Source: Corythucha ciliata
Lineage: Eukaryota > Arthropoda > Insecta > Hemiptera > Tingidae
Reading direction: 5' to 3'
Assembly: GCA_038030265.1 (NCBI GenBank)
Contig: CM075941.1
Location: forward strand, 34,720,164 to 34,784,163
Length of the DNA stretch: 64,000 bases
In this document: piece by piece, positions 1 to 12,600 of the stretch
Layout: every line of letters starts with the position of its first letter
Numbering within the stretch: position 1 is the first letter of the stretch
The notes under the pieces: generated by a model
The model's input: the letters and a program-made list of their open reading frames with translations, nothing else
The model's database searches: none
What the model was told of the DNA's origin: nothing
Translations under genes and position numbers: made by a program

Positions 1-18
1 GTTGCAGGCCGTACTCAC

Positions 19-184
19 CATTTCACTTCTGGGATATAAGCTATTGATGTAGAAAAAGTTCCGCCACCAATATTTGGCGCAGTTAATGTTGTCATTACTG
101 ACTGGTTCAAAGACGGAATTGTTTTTCAGCCACTTCATGGACAGTTCAGCGCAGCCCAAAACAAATAAATAAACTGGTGTGAGC
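19..184 (-). CDS. NRF-6-like coding exon 7: acyltransferase domain, gene continues off the window
   Basis: The acceptor TTTTTCAG completes the arginine codon and gives RLTPVYLFVLGC, the expected RLTPxY block. An extracellular loop with NINCAKYWWRNFFYINSLYP follows. The C..(Y/W)WWxNxxYINxxYP block is diagnostic for the family. The exon is 166 nt long and ends at a codon boundary before GTGAGT at 18-13. The following exon is outside the window. Confidence 0.9.
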
Positions 185-3100
185 CTGAAAAAGTCAAAGT
201 CGAAATTCTTACAACGGAATTTCCTCTTTAAGTCCTGGATACATGCCGGGAATTTTCAATATTTTCGCCTAGGAAAGCATATTAATGAATATAGTTTGTT
301 TTATATGAAGATGTGCAGCCCACGGTGAAATTTCACCAAGAAAAAAAAAGAAACTGAACAAATGCTATTTGAGTTGGAGCACTGCTACTGACTTTTCAAC
401 TTCGCAAGAAGACAAGTCCCCCCCAGGTCGCATTTTCAAATTGGCTCCTCTATTTGCACGTAAGTTCTGATCGTTTTTCGCCCTGAAGTAGATTCATTAA
501 CCGACTTTTATTCGTGTCCTTTTTGAGATCAACCGTCGAAAAAACTGTCAAGAAGATGAAATTATGATTGCGATGAGACTACTTTAAGTGGAAATAAAGT
601 GTCTGCTTTTAAGGCAAAGTTTAACTTGAGTTTCTCTAGACTCTTAAGTACAGTCGTAATTTATTCGCAATGGGAGCCCAAGCGACTCATGTTTCTCCAA
701 AATTTATAAATTCACAGGGTAATTTTTAAGGCACGATCACAAGCTCTATGTTTGCGTCGTGTGGAGTCTATGCAACCAAACAAATTTATTCCCTCAAAAA
801 ATGAAGCAATTTGATAGGTTACATAGACTCCAACACAACGAAAACAGAGCTTGTGAACTTAGGAATGTTCATCACGAAAAGCGTAATAATGAAATTAGAT
901 AAGAAGCGTAAGATCAATATTTACCTCTTTGTTTTATAGTCATCACCTTTACACTGTATTTTAATTTTTTTCTCTCACCCTTCTTTCCTTCGGTTTCTAT
1001 TAAAAAGCGTTCTTTCTCTTTTCCCTCTCTTTATTCTTTTGTTTCTTCCCTACCTCTCTCCATAATTTAAATTGTGAAAAACACTTTTTGAAGAAATAGA
1101 AATAATTTCACTGCTTGTCATGTGCACCGGGGTTGAAAAGAAGATATTTTCTCTTTAAGATTTACCTTATGAATCGATACCCAAGAAAGGTGAAAAATTT
1201 ATAAGACATGATTTTCAGCTCAGTGGTGATTGGCCGGACGGGTCTAGGAACACGAAGGTTTTTATCACCATCAGATTTATCGATACTTTTGAAGAACAGA
1301 TACGCGACCAGGAGACCGCTAGAACAGAAACAAAACATATCAATTTCGTGAGCGTCAAGTTTCAAAAAAGCATCCAGACCTCATGAAGAAAAAGCTATCA
1401 ACAGAGAAAGTGGCATTCGGCACGGTCTGGAAAAGGAAATTTCGTTCGGCGAGGGCTCTCATAGTTTTATTTTCTGGGGAAAAAATTAAAATTGACAAAA
1501 GATTCTTTTTGACAACGCCACAGTAATCATACCCGCTATAGTGAATATCTGCAAATACGTGTGAACCAAAATGATCCACGCCAAACTAAGGAAACGCAAA
1601 CCGTGAACGCATGTCAACGAGTCTTTTGGAGCAATACCACAGTCAAGAATTTTCCGTCCATTCGACAGCACGGAAAACGAGAGAACCATGTCCCCCAGTT
1701 TGCCCATTCCTTTCAGTTTGAAAAGAGCATTTTCAAAAAACAAAATATTCGAGGTACTCGAAAATATTGTACCTTTACAGGGATCCATTGCTGCCATCAA
1801 ATCATTTTCTGATTCAGTTAATTCTTCCTTTTCAAAGTTCAATTTATCCGCCTTCGTCTTGCCGGATTCATTATTGTTCGTCCTTCGCTTCTGGCATTGA
1901 CGTTTTTTCCTCTCGAGAATCACTTCGTAAATAGTACCGGCTGTCATCAGAATAGCAAGGGTCATTGTTACGGCTCTGTAAAAGGCAGAAAGCAAGACAT
2001 TGAGACTATAACGGCATCGGTTTGTTCTATCATTTAAAATGAAAAATAAGAAGGATTTTCTCCAATATACAGTGATTGATAAATAATACTGTTTTGCGGT
2101 AGGGGGGCGGGGGGAAGGGCCTACACAATTTATTCTATTTTCAAAATAAGTCACGTTTCACTTTTATCTCCCTCAATCAAGGTTTGGATCTTTATGCAGT
2201 CAACCCTCTCAGCGAAACACAATTCCTCTCAATTTCCAAGGGAATAAGGGAGGAAGCATCGCCCTCATTTTCTTATAAATATGTTTCCCAAAGATTTCAA
2301 TAAAGTTGCTGTTTTTTCTAGATACTATAGAATTTACCAAACGAATGATTTGGTAAGAAATAGTGGAATAGCATTGAAGAAATTAGCACTCTGAGGAATT
2401 TATTAGTCGATCTACTTTGCTTACTTAGCTTTTCTACCATGTGACCCGGGAATGGATCAAAGCCTTCGCAACGTTAAGCCACCCTTAAAAAGTCAAGATT
2501 AACTTTTATTTATACGAGGCTTAAAACAGAAGAGAAAGTTTTTTCGAAATTTATAGCATTTTATAAAAAAAAGAGCTATTAGAGGGGGTGTCAGTTGAGC
2601 CTCTTTCGGTGGCTATAATAGAATATACGCTCTTTTTTTCTTTTCCGATATAAATTTTTTTCTGGCATAGAACAAAGGAAACTTTCCTCGATTTTTCTCG
2701 AGAGAGAGAGAGCTATGAGGACGATGCGACAGGGGACCCCAATTAGTTCCAACTAATTGACTAATTGTGGAGTGGTGGGGGGTTGAACTAACGGAAAAAA
2801 TCTCCTCACGCTAAAATGTGTAGTTTCGGATCATCCAGCAGCGAATAAGGCCCAGGCACTGTTCGAACACGGAGAATGTCAAGGCGGTACTTCGAGTGCG
2901 GAGGAATGGCCGTCGCTTCCAGAAGCTCTTGAACATCTCTTGTGGAACAGGCTTCAGGCAAACAAATGCCAAGGGAGAGTTCTCGAGGCTATAACAGAAC
3001 AAAAACAAGAGTTTGAAAATATATTGATCACGAGAAAATAGAACACAGATACTATGTAAGTTTCTCAATGCTGAACCGAGGAACTCAGGGGGATTAAACT

Positions 3101-6100
3101 TAGGTGGCCGGGGTATTCTCGACGGGGAATGGATGACAATTTTACAAAATCTTCACATTTCACTTCATTATCTCAGCGTATAAAAATCGGACTTAGGTCA
3201 AGGGGGTGGTTTTTTCTCTGTATTTCTTAATACAATAATTTCCTATTAATGTAGTTCCAATGAAGCTATCACCCATCATTGCTAAAACATTTGTTATCCA
3301 AGTTATCAACTCCTTAGGGGTAAACGAAACAAATTCGAAACGACTTTACTTCATCGCAACGTTTCGTCGACACAACGACGAAAGAGCTGGAAAAACTGCT
3401 AGCGAAAACATGTCTCAGCTTGATGGAGAGTCCTAGGCCTAGCACAGATTTTCTTCAAGACTTCTCTAGAGACGAGACAACCAACACGACAGTTGCACCG
3501 AAGACAGCCAACAATTCGGATACGAACCTGAAAATGGCCAAAGAGAATGAAAGTTCGCTAAAGTTGACTACGGTCGTAGAATTCAGTAAAGTTGCTGACG
3601 AGGAAGACGGCTCGATGTGTTCGAGTAACTCGTTTCAGTCACCATTGATCGAAAATTCAAATGAGTGTCAGACTGACAGCAATCACAGTCAAGGATCTCA
3701 ATCTGCTGAAGATAGTGTGAAGTTGTCGAAAGGCGATTCGCTTACTTCCGATTAATCGCTAGTAAGTAACGACAGGAAGTTAGAGCTCTTAAAGTGGAAG
3801 TGACGATGGTGCCGGTGGAAGTGGTAGCGTTGCGTCATCTTCCAACAATTTGGACGAGATAGATCAAACCACGGAGTCAGAATTGGACCCCGATCACTAT
3901 TTAACCTCGAAACCGGAACCAACTCATCGGAGACTGGATAAGAAGGAAAGCGAAACCAATCGTCTAGGAACATCGCCGATTTACCGCCATCATCAGACGC
4001 CTCACCATCTACGTCAACATCTGAGATCACGACAGAAAGTCAACTTCGTCCTTTGAAAAAAGCGACGTGAAGTAAAAATAAATACTTCCTCCTCCCATCG
4101 CCGAAAAAGAAAAAAGACAATGAAGCAACTATGGATGAAAAGACGGAAAAAGACCCTGAAAAACCTGGGTGCTGGGATCGTCAGAATCGAGGACGATTCC
4201 AAGTCGGATAGTCGAGAAGTGTTGGGATACACTCCTGCCTTTCGTTTTCAATCCCCTTTCCCGTCCCAATTGTTTTTCCATATGAATTCAATTAGTTGTC
4301 GTTTTGATTTTGATTGAAGTAGTCCAGGAGCCCACCGTGTGAAAAATCAGTATCATCTGATCGCGCTTGAAACCACTAGCAAATGCGCCTGTATCGTCGC
4401 CAGACATTTTTAGCGGGACAGGGCCGAGCAGGGCGTCTTGCCGTTTGCAAAAAAAAATATCATTTTTTGTACCTCTCAGACGCCTAGAGTAGAGAACCTA
4501 TAATCAGACAGGTAAAATCATGGAGGTAGGAACAAGTGGAGAGAGAGAAAGGCTTTTTTAATGTAGAAACATGTGAAGCCGGTTTATCCGCCATTACACA
4601 CCCACTGTTATCATTCACCTAGAGAGGACGGGAGGGGAATTTATTACTTTTTCACTGATCAAGTATCAAATTGTCAATGTTTTTGTTTGGTGAGGCCTGA
4701 TAACAGATGGTGTGTAGTAATGGCGACCGGCTTCACGAAAAATGCGTTTCATTCCCTCCACTTGTTCCTACCTCCATGGGTAAAATCATAGACGCCATGT
4801 TCGCTCTTATCAATTATCAGTCTTGTAAAATCCACCTTTTGTTGATGTTTTGTGGATGTCAACAAACCACCCCAACCAATCTTATTAAACTGATAAGTAC
4901 TCGTTATTAAAGGTTCCTTAGCCTAGAGAGGTTTCCTTAGTAACAAACGCCCGACAATTTCAGCGGGACTGGAGGGGCGACAGCGTTCGAAGTTTGCAAA
5001 ATTTTTGCCCCGACATCGGATCATCTGAACAGGTCTGGCGAGGGTCATTTCATGGATGCTCCGCTACCGGAATATATCAGTGCCAGACAAATCGGATGGA
5101 ACACTGAGTAGATGTGATAGGATGAAATTTAAAAAAAAATAAAAATAAAAAAAATTCGCTCCGGCAGCTGGCGGTCGGAAAGAGTGCATTTCATTATGTA
5201 TACGGATACCCTAAGCCGTCCCAGAAGTAATAATTTTGATACCATTATTTGTTTCATTAAGCCGAACTTCTTCCTCTATTTTCACCACCCTCTCTTCAAA
5301 ATGTCGAAAAGTTTCGGTAGTTTTCCAAGGGCTTTGTAGTTCTTCGAGAGTTATCGTGCTAACAAGACCACATGCTTACTTCCACTCCGGGAGCAACACC
5401 CGTTTAACCCCTATTTTCCCCCCTCCACCTCGACAGATTTCGCCCAAATGCAATACCGACCTGGGTCTTATGACTACTGATTTTTGTGCCAAAGCGCGTT
5501 CCGCAAAACTGATTTCTTTGAGAGATATCGTGCTAACAAGACCACACACTTACTTCCACTCCGGGGGCAACACCCCCTCCTCTTCGACTTTTTCAAAAAA
5601 TTAAAATGGGAATCAAAGGCTACTCTAACGTGGAGTATACGTACCGAATATGATGCTTCTAGAATCAACTGGTGATTTATAGTGATTTTTTGACCATTTC
5701 AACCCCTCCACCTCGACCGATTTGGCCCAAATGCAATACCGACCGGGGTCTTATGACTACTGATTTTTGTGCCAAAGCGCGTTCCACTAAATTGATTTCT
5801 TCGAGAGTTATCGTGCTAACAAGAAAACGGCTATACTATTATACAGGGTGTTCAAGAAATAGAGGGCAATATTTCACCCGGTGATTCTACACCACAAATG
5901 GGTCAAAATGACCCCTATTGACCGTAGTCCGATTCTCATTATTTTCCGAGATATTCAGGATTTAAGTACTTTTTGATTCTGCCTTGTTTTTTTTGGAAAA
6001 GTGGCCGTTGCATGGTAACCGGTAGCTCTAAGGTCAAATCTGACGGCACCATTGGAAAGAGCGGACTTTTTTCTATTAGAATTTAGGCATTCAATTCCAT

Positions 6101-6490
6101 TTTAATCCACACGTGCTCAGATATTCGGCCACAAAGTCAAACTTGTTCAAAATTCAACCTCTTTTCACGACATTTTGAAGCTGGACTGTTTCTCAACAGG
6201 TGCTTTCCGAGATGACCTTTTTTCAGAAAAGTTGGCGCATAGTGTCACAATGAAAATCGTATTTTTTAATTGCCTTCTTAGTGGGACATTTTTCTAGATA
6301 TTTCAAATTTGGACAGAAAAGACACGAGACACCTATTCATTTCTTACGTTGTTTACTTGACATTAAATCTCAAAATTGGTTATGAAAAATTGGAAAAAAT
6401 TGAAAAAATGTAAAAAAAAAAAGAAGGTGAAGTGTACAAAAGAAAACAATAAGATCCAAAAAAACAGAGAACTAATACTACTACTACTAC

Positions 6491-6544
<54 letters not shown>

Positions 6545-6601
6545 TTATAAAATAAAAAGCTAAGAAAGGAAAATTAGCAAGGATAATTTTTTAGCTATTT
6601 A

Positions 6602-6657
<56 letters not shown>

Positions 6658-9600
6658 GTTGTAGTAGTATTAGTTCTTTGATTTTTTGGATCTTATTGTT
6701 TTCTTTTGTACACTTCACCTTCTTTTTTTTTACATTTTTTCAATTTTTTCCAATTTTTCATAACCAATTTTGAGATTTAATGTCAAGTAAACAACGTAAG
6801 AAATGAATAGGTGTCTCGTGTCTTTTCTGTCCAAATTTGAAATATCTAGAAAAATGTCCCACTAAGAAGGCAATTAAAAAATACGATTTTCATTGTGACA
6901 CTATGCGCCAACTTTTCTGAAAAAAGGTCATCTCGGAAAGCACCTGTTGAGAACAGTCCAGCTTCAAAATGTCGTGAAAAGAGGTTGAATTTTGAACAAG
7001 TTTGACTTTGTGGCCTAATATCTGAGCACGTGTGGATTAAAATGGAATTGAATGCCTAAATTCTAATAGAAAAAAGTCCGCTCTTTCCAATGGTGCCGTC
7101 AGATTTGACCTTAGAGCTACCGGTTACCACGCAACGGCCACTTTTCCAAAAAAAACAAGGCAGAATCAAAAAGTACTTAAATCCTGAATATCTCGGAAAA
7201 TAATGAGAATCGGACTATGGTCAATAGGGGTCATTTTGACCCATTTGTGGTGCAGAATCACCGGGTGAAATACTGCCCTCTATTTCTTGAACACCCTGTA
7301 TATATATATATGTGTGTGTGTGAATCCTGGTGACCACTGAATTCGTGTTCTAGAGGTTCTGAAACGTGAAAAAAACATGACATGACCCATGTTTGCCACC
7401 ATCATGACGAGACCAATAGTGAATTTTTCAGAATGAAATGCACTAAAAGGGGGACTTGGATGATTTGAACATGTCTGGCGAAGCCAACATTACATGATTA
7501 GCCATCGATGGATCACATTTGTCTCTTTGCCAGACATTTTCAGCGGGACATGGACTGTGCCAGACAAATTTAAAGTGATGTCTTACCGATAATTTAATAA
7601 TTACACAAAATATTCGGATGATCAGCCCAACAATATACAGGGTGAGTTTTTGGTAGTGTTGCAAAAAAAATTAAGGTGAACCTACATGAAAAATGGAATT
7701 AAACGCGACCTTCCTGGACGTTACATCTTGCACCGTTCAGGAGATACGATTTTTTGTGTGATTTCCGTTGAAATTCTGATTTTTTGGCAGAAACTCGCAA
7801 TTTCACAGCTGTCACTCCATCGAAATTTTAAAATTATCATACATTTTGAAAGCTAGGAAAATTATCTATCAGAACGGACTTCATGCTTCTTTGACTAGAA
7901 GTACTAGAAACCCTCTTTTTCTTCGCTCAAAGTTCAAGGTATCTGGTGGTATTTTTTTTAACGGTTTTTCAAAAATGTCCCCCTCCAACCAAATTTGCTT
8001 TTCGAATCTGCAAATTATAAAAAAAACTTGCGTATCAATTAAGCTTTCGTATTTTCGTATTTTTTTGGTGACCCTCTGTTTTTTTACGACAAGTGACTAG
8101 TACGACCTCATCAACAGGTGCTAGACTAAAAGTAAGTATCTCATTGAAAAAACATAAAATTTCCTTTATTATTGGTCCTCAACTCAATAAAATTACATCA
8201 AGGCCCTATTCGCTAGGGCATTAGATATTCGAAGGAAACTTAGAGAGATTTTGCAACCAGTCCCGTAAACGCCTCAGTTGTATGCGTTTTGTATACGCGT
8301 AGCCAGGGTAGTAAACATGAAATGTGAATAGCGTTAACATTAGCGTTAGCGGAGCTGTTTGCAAAATCTCTTGTTATTTGCATTTCTGCCCAATTTTCAT
8401 CATTGATTTACACCATTTCGTCAAAGAAAAAAATGTTTTGCATTCATTGGGAAAACTTCTTACTATGTTAGCTTTCTAATGATGCAATAGTTACCAGTTT
8501 ACACCATTTAACGAAGAGGTATAGGCAATAAACGAACCCAAAACTGAAAAATAACTCTCAAAGAGGACCCATTGAATGAGGTTAATCCAGCTATAATTAC
8601 TTATTTCCAACGGGTCAGACATTCAGATTCCAAGCGGTTAGCTAAAATAACTCTAATTTACGTTGTCAAGTTGAAAGTGGGTGGTGGTGAAACTTGAAAT
8701 ATCGCTCTGTGAGTTTGGTTTCATGGACCAGTAGGATGGTCACCGAAAAGTCCTGTCCTGACCCGCCAACCACCCATTTTAATTTATTAGGCCCTCTAAA
8801 GATTACCAACAACCATTTGCGACCAGAGAGGAGCTGGAGAATCGTAGGTTATTCGAGAATCGTACGAGAAAATCCAGAGGCGACGACTGGAGGTGCAAAA
8901 CGTGCATCCAATGCAGTTAGGCGTAGGGCCGAACTTTGCATTCGAACGTTGTGACTACTCAATTTAAAAAGGCGTTTCCTTCAATTATCCTCACACAACA
9001 ACAATCCAATCCGAACAGAACTACAAAGGAGAAAACGTAAAAATCTATGAGGGGTTGGGGGTCAGGACAGGACTTCTCGGTGGCCACCTTACTGGTCCAT
9101 GAAGCCCAACACAAATAAGGTGTACTATCACTATACTTTCTCTGTCGAGGTAATTTATGAACCCTGTGTAATACCAAGGGAACGAACCGTCATTTTTTTG
9201 GGTGAAAATGGGCCGGGCTTACTAGAGGATAATTTTGCCTGCTTCAAAGACATCCATGAGCTTCTCTATGTATAGTCTTTCGACCTACACTCACGTACAA
9301 TTTTATCAATATAATTGCCCCGAGATGGACGATGCGTTCACTCACTCGGTTGCACAGTAGTCGATAACGGACAAAAAAAGCGCATTATTTTGGTCGCTTG
9401 GTAGCGAACTCTGTGGTAATTATTAGCTCCCCTTTTAGTGCCACTCTTTTTAGTGAATAAGGCCCCGGTTTGTTCGGTGAATAAGGCAATGAGGAGGTGT
9501 CTCCAGCGCTATTCTCGAGCGAGTTTAAATACTTTTCCACAGAGAAATAGGCCTTCTATTCTATTATCGAATCTTCCAGGAAACGGTATACCTATCACTG

Positions 9601-12600
9601 GTATAATCGGTGAACATTTACAGATCTTGACTGATGTAGTAATGTTGTCAAAGGACTACTTAACCCCTCCTACTTATTTATGTACCTATAATACATAAAA
9701 ACCTTATGTTATGAGACTGAAATTATTACGATTTTTTTTTTTTTTTTTTGCATGTATACAGGGTGGAAGGGGATAAGTGTGACAAAAATTTTTGGGTGAT
9801 AGTAGGCCTCATTTGCGACCGAAATTACCATATACACCATGGTCCGAAAATCAATACCCTTCGAGATATGATTTTTCTAACGATTTTTAAGGCTTACATA
9901 ATTTTTTTTGACTAACGGCGAGAAACTCGCGTTTTATTTGAATTTTTGCAACTTTTGGTGATGGATTCGGAAAGAGCACACTATGTTCTGTCAGGATTAG
10001 CCATTTTCGATAGACGTTAACTATTTTATGTGCCCTTAAATGCGGCTCAAAGTCGTGCAAATCGGGGAATTAATTTTTTTCAAAAACAGTCAGTCCCCGT
10101 TTGTCCACACTAAATCTGAGTGAACGGACAACCCGTGATTCAGAAAAACATCTTCAAAGTGTCCTTTACAAAAATAGTCATAAGCGTTTTCTTAGTTGTT
10201 TGGAGATTTTTCGTCAGAAATGACGATTTCTTAGAAAAAATAATGATTTTTCTCTTCAAAATCGCTTGTTTTGACCTGAAAAATTTGAACAAGTTTTGTG
10301 ATTTTAACGTGTTAAAAAGCACTAAAACCTAATCCAAAGCTGTACGTTGAATCAAACTGCTTATGCCCGTCTACCAAAGTAACAAAAAATGTCGCTCCGG
10401 CCGCGGGCTGTCGGGTTAAGTGAATTACACTGCTACAAGTTTCGACGTTTTTATTTATTTAGCTATTATTCGGCATTAATTAACATTTCACGTTGTTACT
10501 CTACATTTTTATAGCCATTCTTGCTGAATAATCGCAAATTTAGTTAAATTGACGAAATTCGTATTTCGTGAAATGTACTCTCAGGACAGTCCGACACCCC
10601 AGCTGCCGGAGCGACATTTTTTGTTACTTTGGTAGGCGGGCATAATCAGTTTGATTCAACGTATAGCTTTGGATTAGGTTTTAGTGCTTTTTATCACGTT
10701 AAAATCACAAAACTTGTTCAAATTTTTCAGGTCAAAACAAGCAATTTTGAAGAGAAAAATCATTATTTTTTTCAAGAAATCGTCATTTCTGACGAAAAAT
10801 CTCCAAACAACTAAGAAAACGCTTATGACTATTTTTGTAAAGGACACTTTGAAGATGTTTTTCTGAATCACGGGTTGTCCGTTCACTCAGATTTAGTGTG
10901 GACAAACGGGGACTGACTTTTTTTGAAAAAAATTAATTCCCCGATTTGCACGACTTTGAGCCGCATTTAAGGGCACATAAAATAGTTAACGTCTATCGAA
11001 AATGGCTAATCCTGACAGAACATAGTGTGCTCTTTCCGAATCCATCACCAAATGTTGCAAAAATTCAAATTAAATGTGAGTTTCTCGCCGTTAGTTAAAA
11101 AAAATGATGTAAGCCTTAAAAATCGTTAGAAAAATCATATCTCGAAGGGTATTGATTTTCGGACCATGTATACGGTAATTTCGGTCGCAAATGAGGCCTA
11201 CTATCACCAAAAAATTTTTGTCACACTTATCCCCTTCCACCCTGTATAGATCACTCTCTTGTGCAGTCATGTCAGCCTGATTCTCCCCGGCTGATGTCAT
11301 CTCTTGATAGTCACTTCCACCGTTCTCTACAACTTTCCATCATTCGATAACATGAGTATGGACCGATGTTCCTAATTTGACAATATTATATACTTACTTT
11401 TTGTTGTACTGTTAACGAGTAATGTTTACCACCGGTTTCAACACAGTAAGTGTGCGTACGTTATGCATTTCGCCCGCAACACTCTAGAGCGTTGAAGATG
11501 ATTGCATAACGAAGGTTGTCCAAACAACAACCAGGGCAGGCAAAAAAAACAACATGAGTTTAGGCTTCGCTTGCGCTTCATAGCATCCCCCCTCCCTGCC
11601 ATTAATTCAACATTTTACTCGAAAAAGTGAAAGTCATCGAAGCATACGGAATTCTACGCTCCATCCGGTCGCATTCATTGTCAATAGCCCAGACTTGATA
11701 ATTATTTGTCCACAAAAACAAAAATTAATTACATGGTTGCTGGTGAGAAAAGGTTCGCTAAAAATGGAAAGGCCAAGTTTTCAGACTTGTTTCAATTCGG
11801 CGAGTACCGTTCAATTTTGAGTCTCTGACTTTTTTACTCTGTTGAATCCTTCCCGTAACGTTGAAAACGTGACATGAGTCCATTTTTTGTAACCACAAGT
11901 TTCATTTGGATATACATGCTCTTATTACGGACACCACGGTGGCCAATGGCCGTACAATTAAGCCTTCTCAGTCTCTTGGAAATTTGGAAGTTGGGTGTTG
12001 CTACCTTGTTTCTTATATGCAAAAAAAAAAAAAAATCCCCCGCACTGGCAAGGTTGAATAATGAGATTCTGAACAAGGCAAGATGTAGAAACTTTTTATT
12101 TAAGAAAGTGAATTTTTGATGGGGAAGAAAGTCAAAGTTATTCCTCGGAGTTGAATTTTAATAAAATTCAAGAAGCAAGGAATGAATCAAGGTAAAAATA
12201 ATATTTTACGTAAACTTAGGCGGGCATTTGGGAGTATTTTTCGAAGTTTTTTCAATCGATTCTCATAAACGCTTGCTATAAGAAAGAAATATACCTACAT
12301 ATTCAATTTTTGAAGGCCTGTAGGCCTCTTCTGTCTCCTCATGTTTTCATTTTTGCTACACAGGTTACATACTCTTGTTCTTATATGATACACATTGACA
12401 CGCACGCACGCCGCCGTGTCACGGTTGCACGCATCACTTCATTTTAAACTACTCCTTTTGCCACCCTGTTTTTGTCATGTTATATTGTACACGGGCTTTC
12501 TAAAAAAATAAAGAAATAGCCTCTGATGGAAAAAGCCCCGAAGGTCCAAGGAAGGAAACTGAACGTTTCTTGGTATGATCAACTTCAACCGCGGATAGAT

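Noticed and set aside
6480..6660. Regularly repeated triplets as a possible CRISPR or satellite
   Set aside because: They are (TAA)n and (TTA)n microsatellites at the centre of a palindrome, without spacers.
10120..10886. Pairs of 60-70-residue ORFs that look alike on opposite strands
   Set aside because: They are mirror images produced by the palindrome 9759-11244 and have no independent coding evidence.
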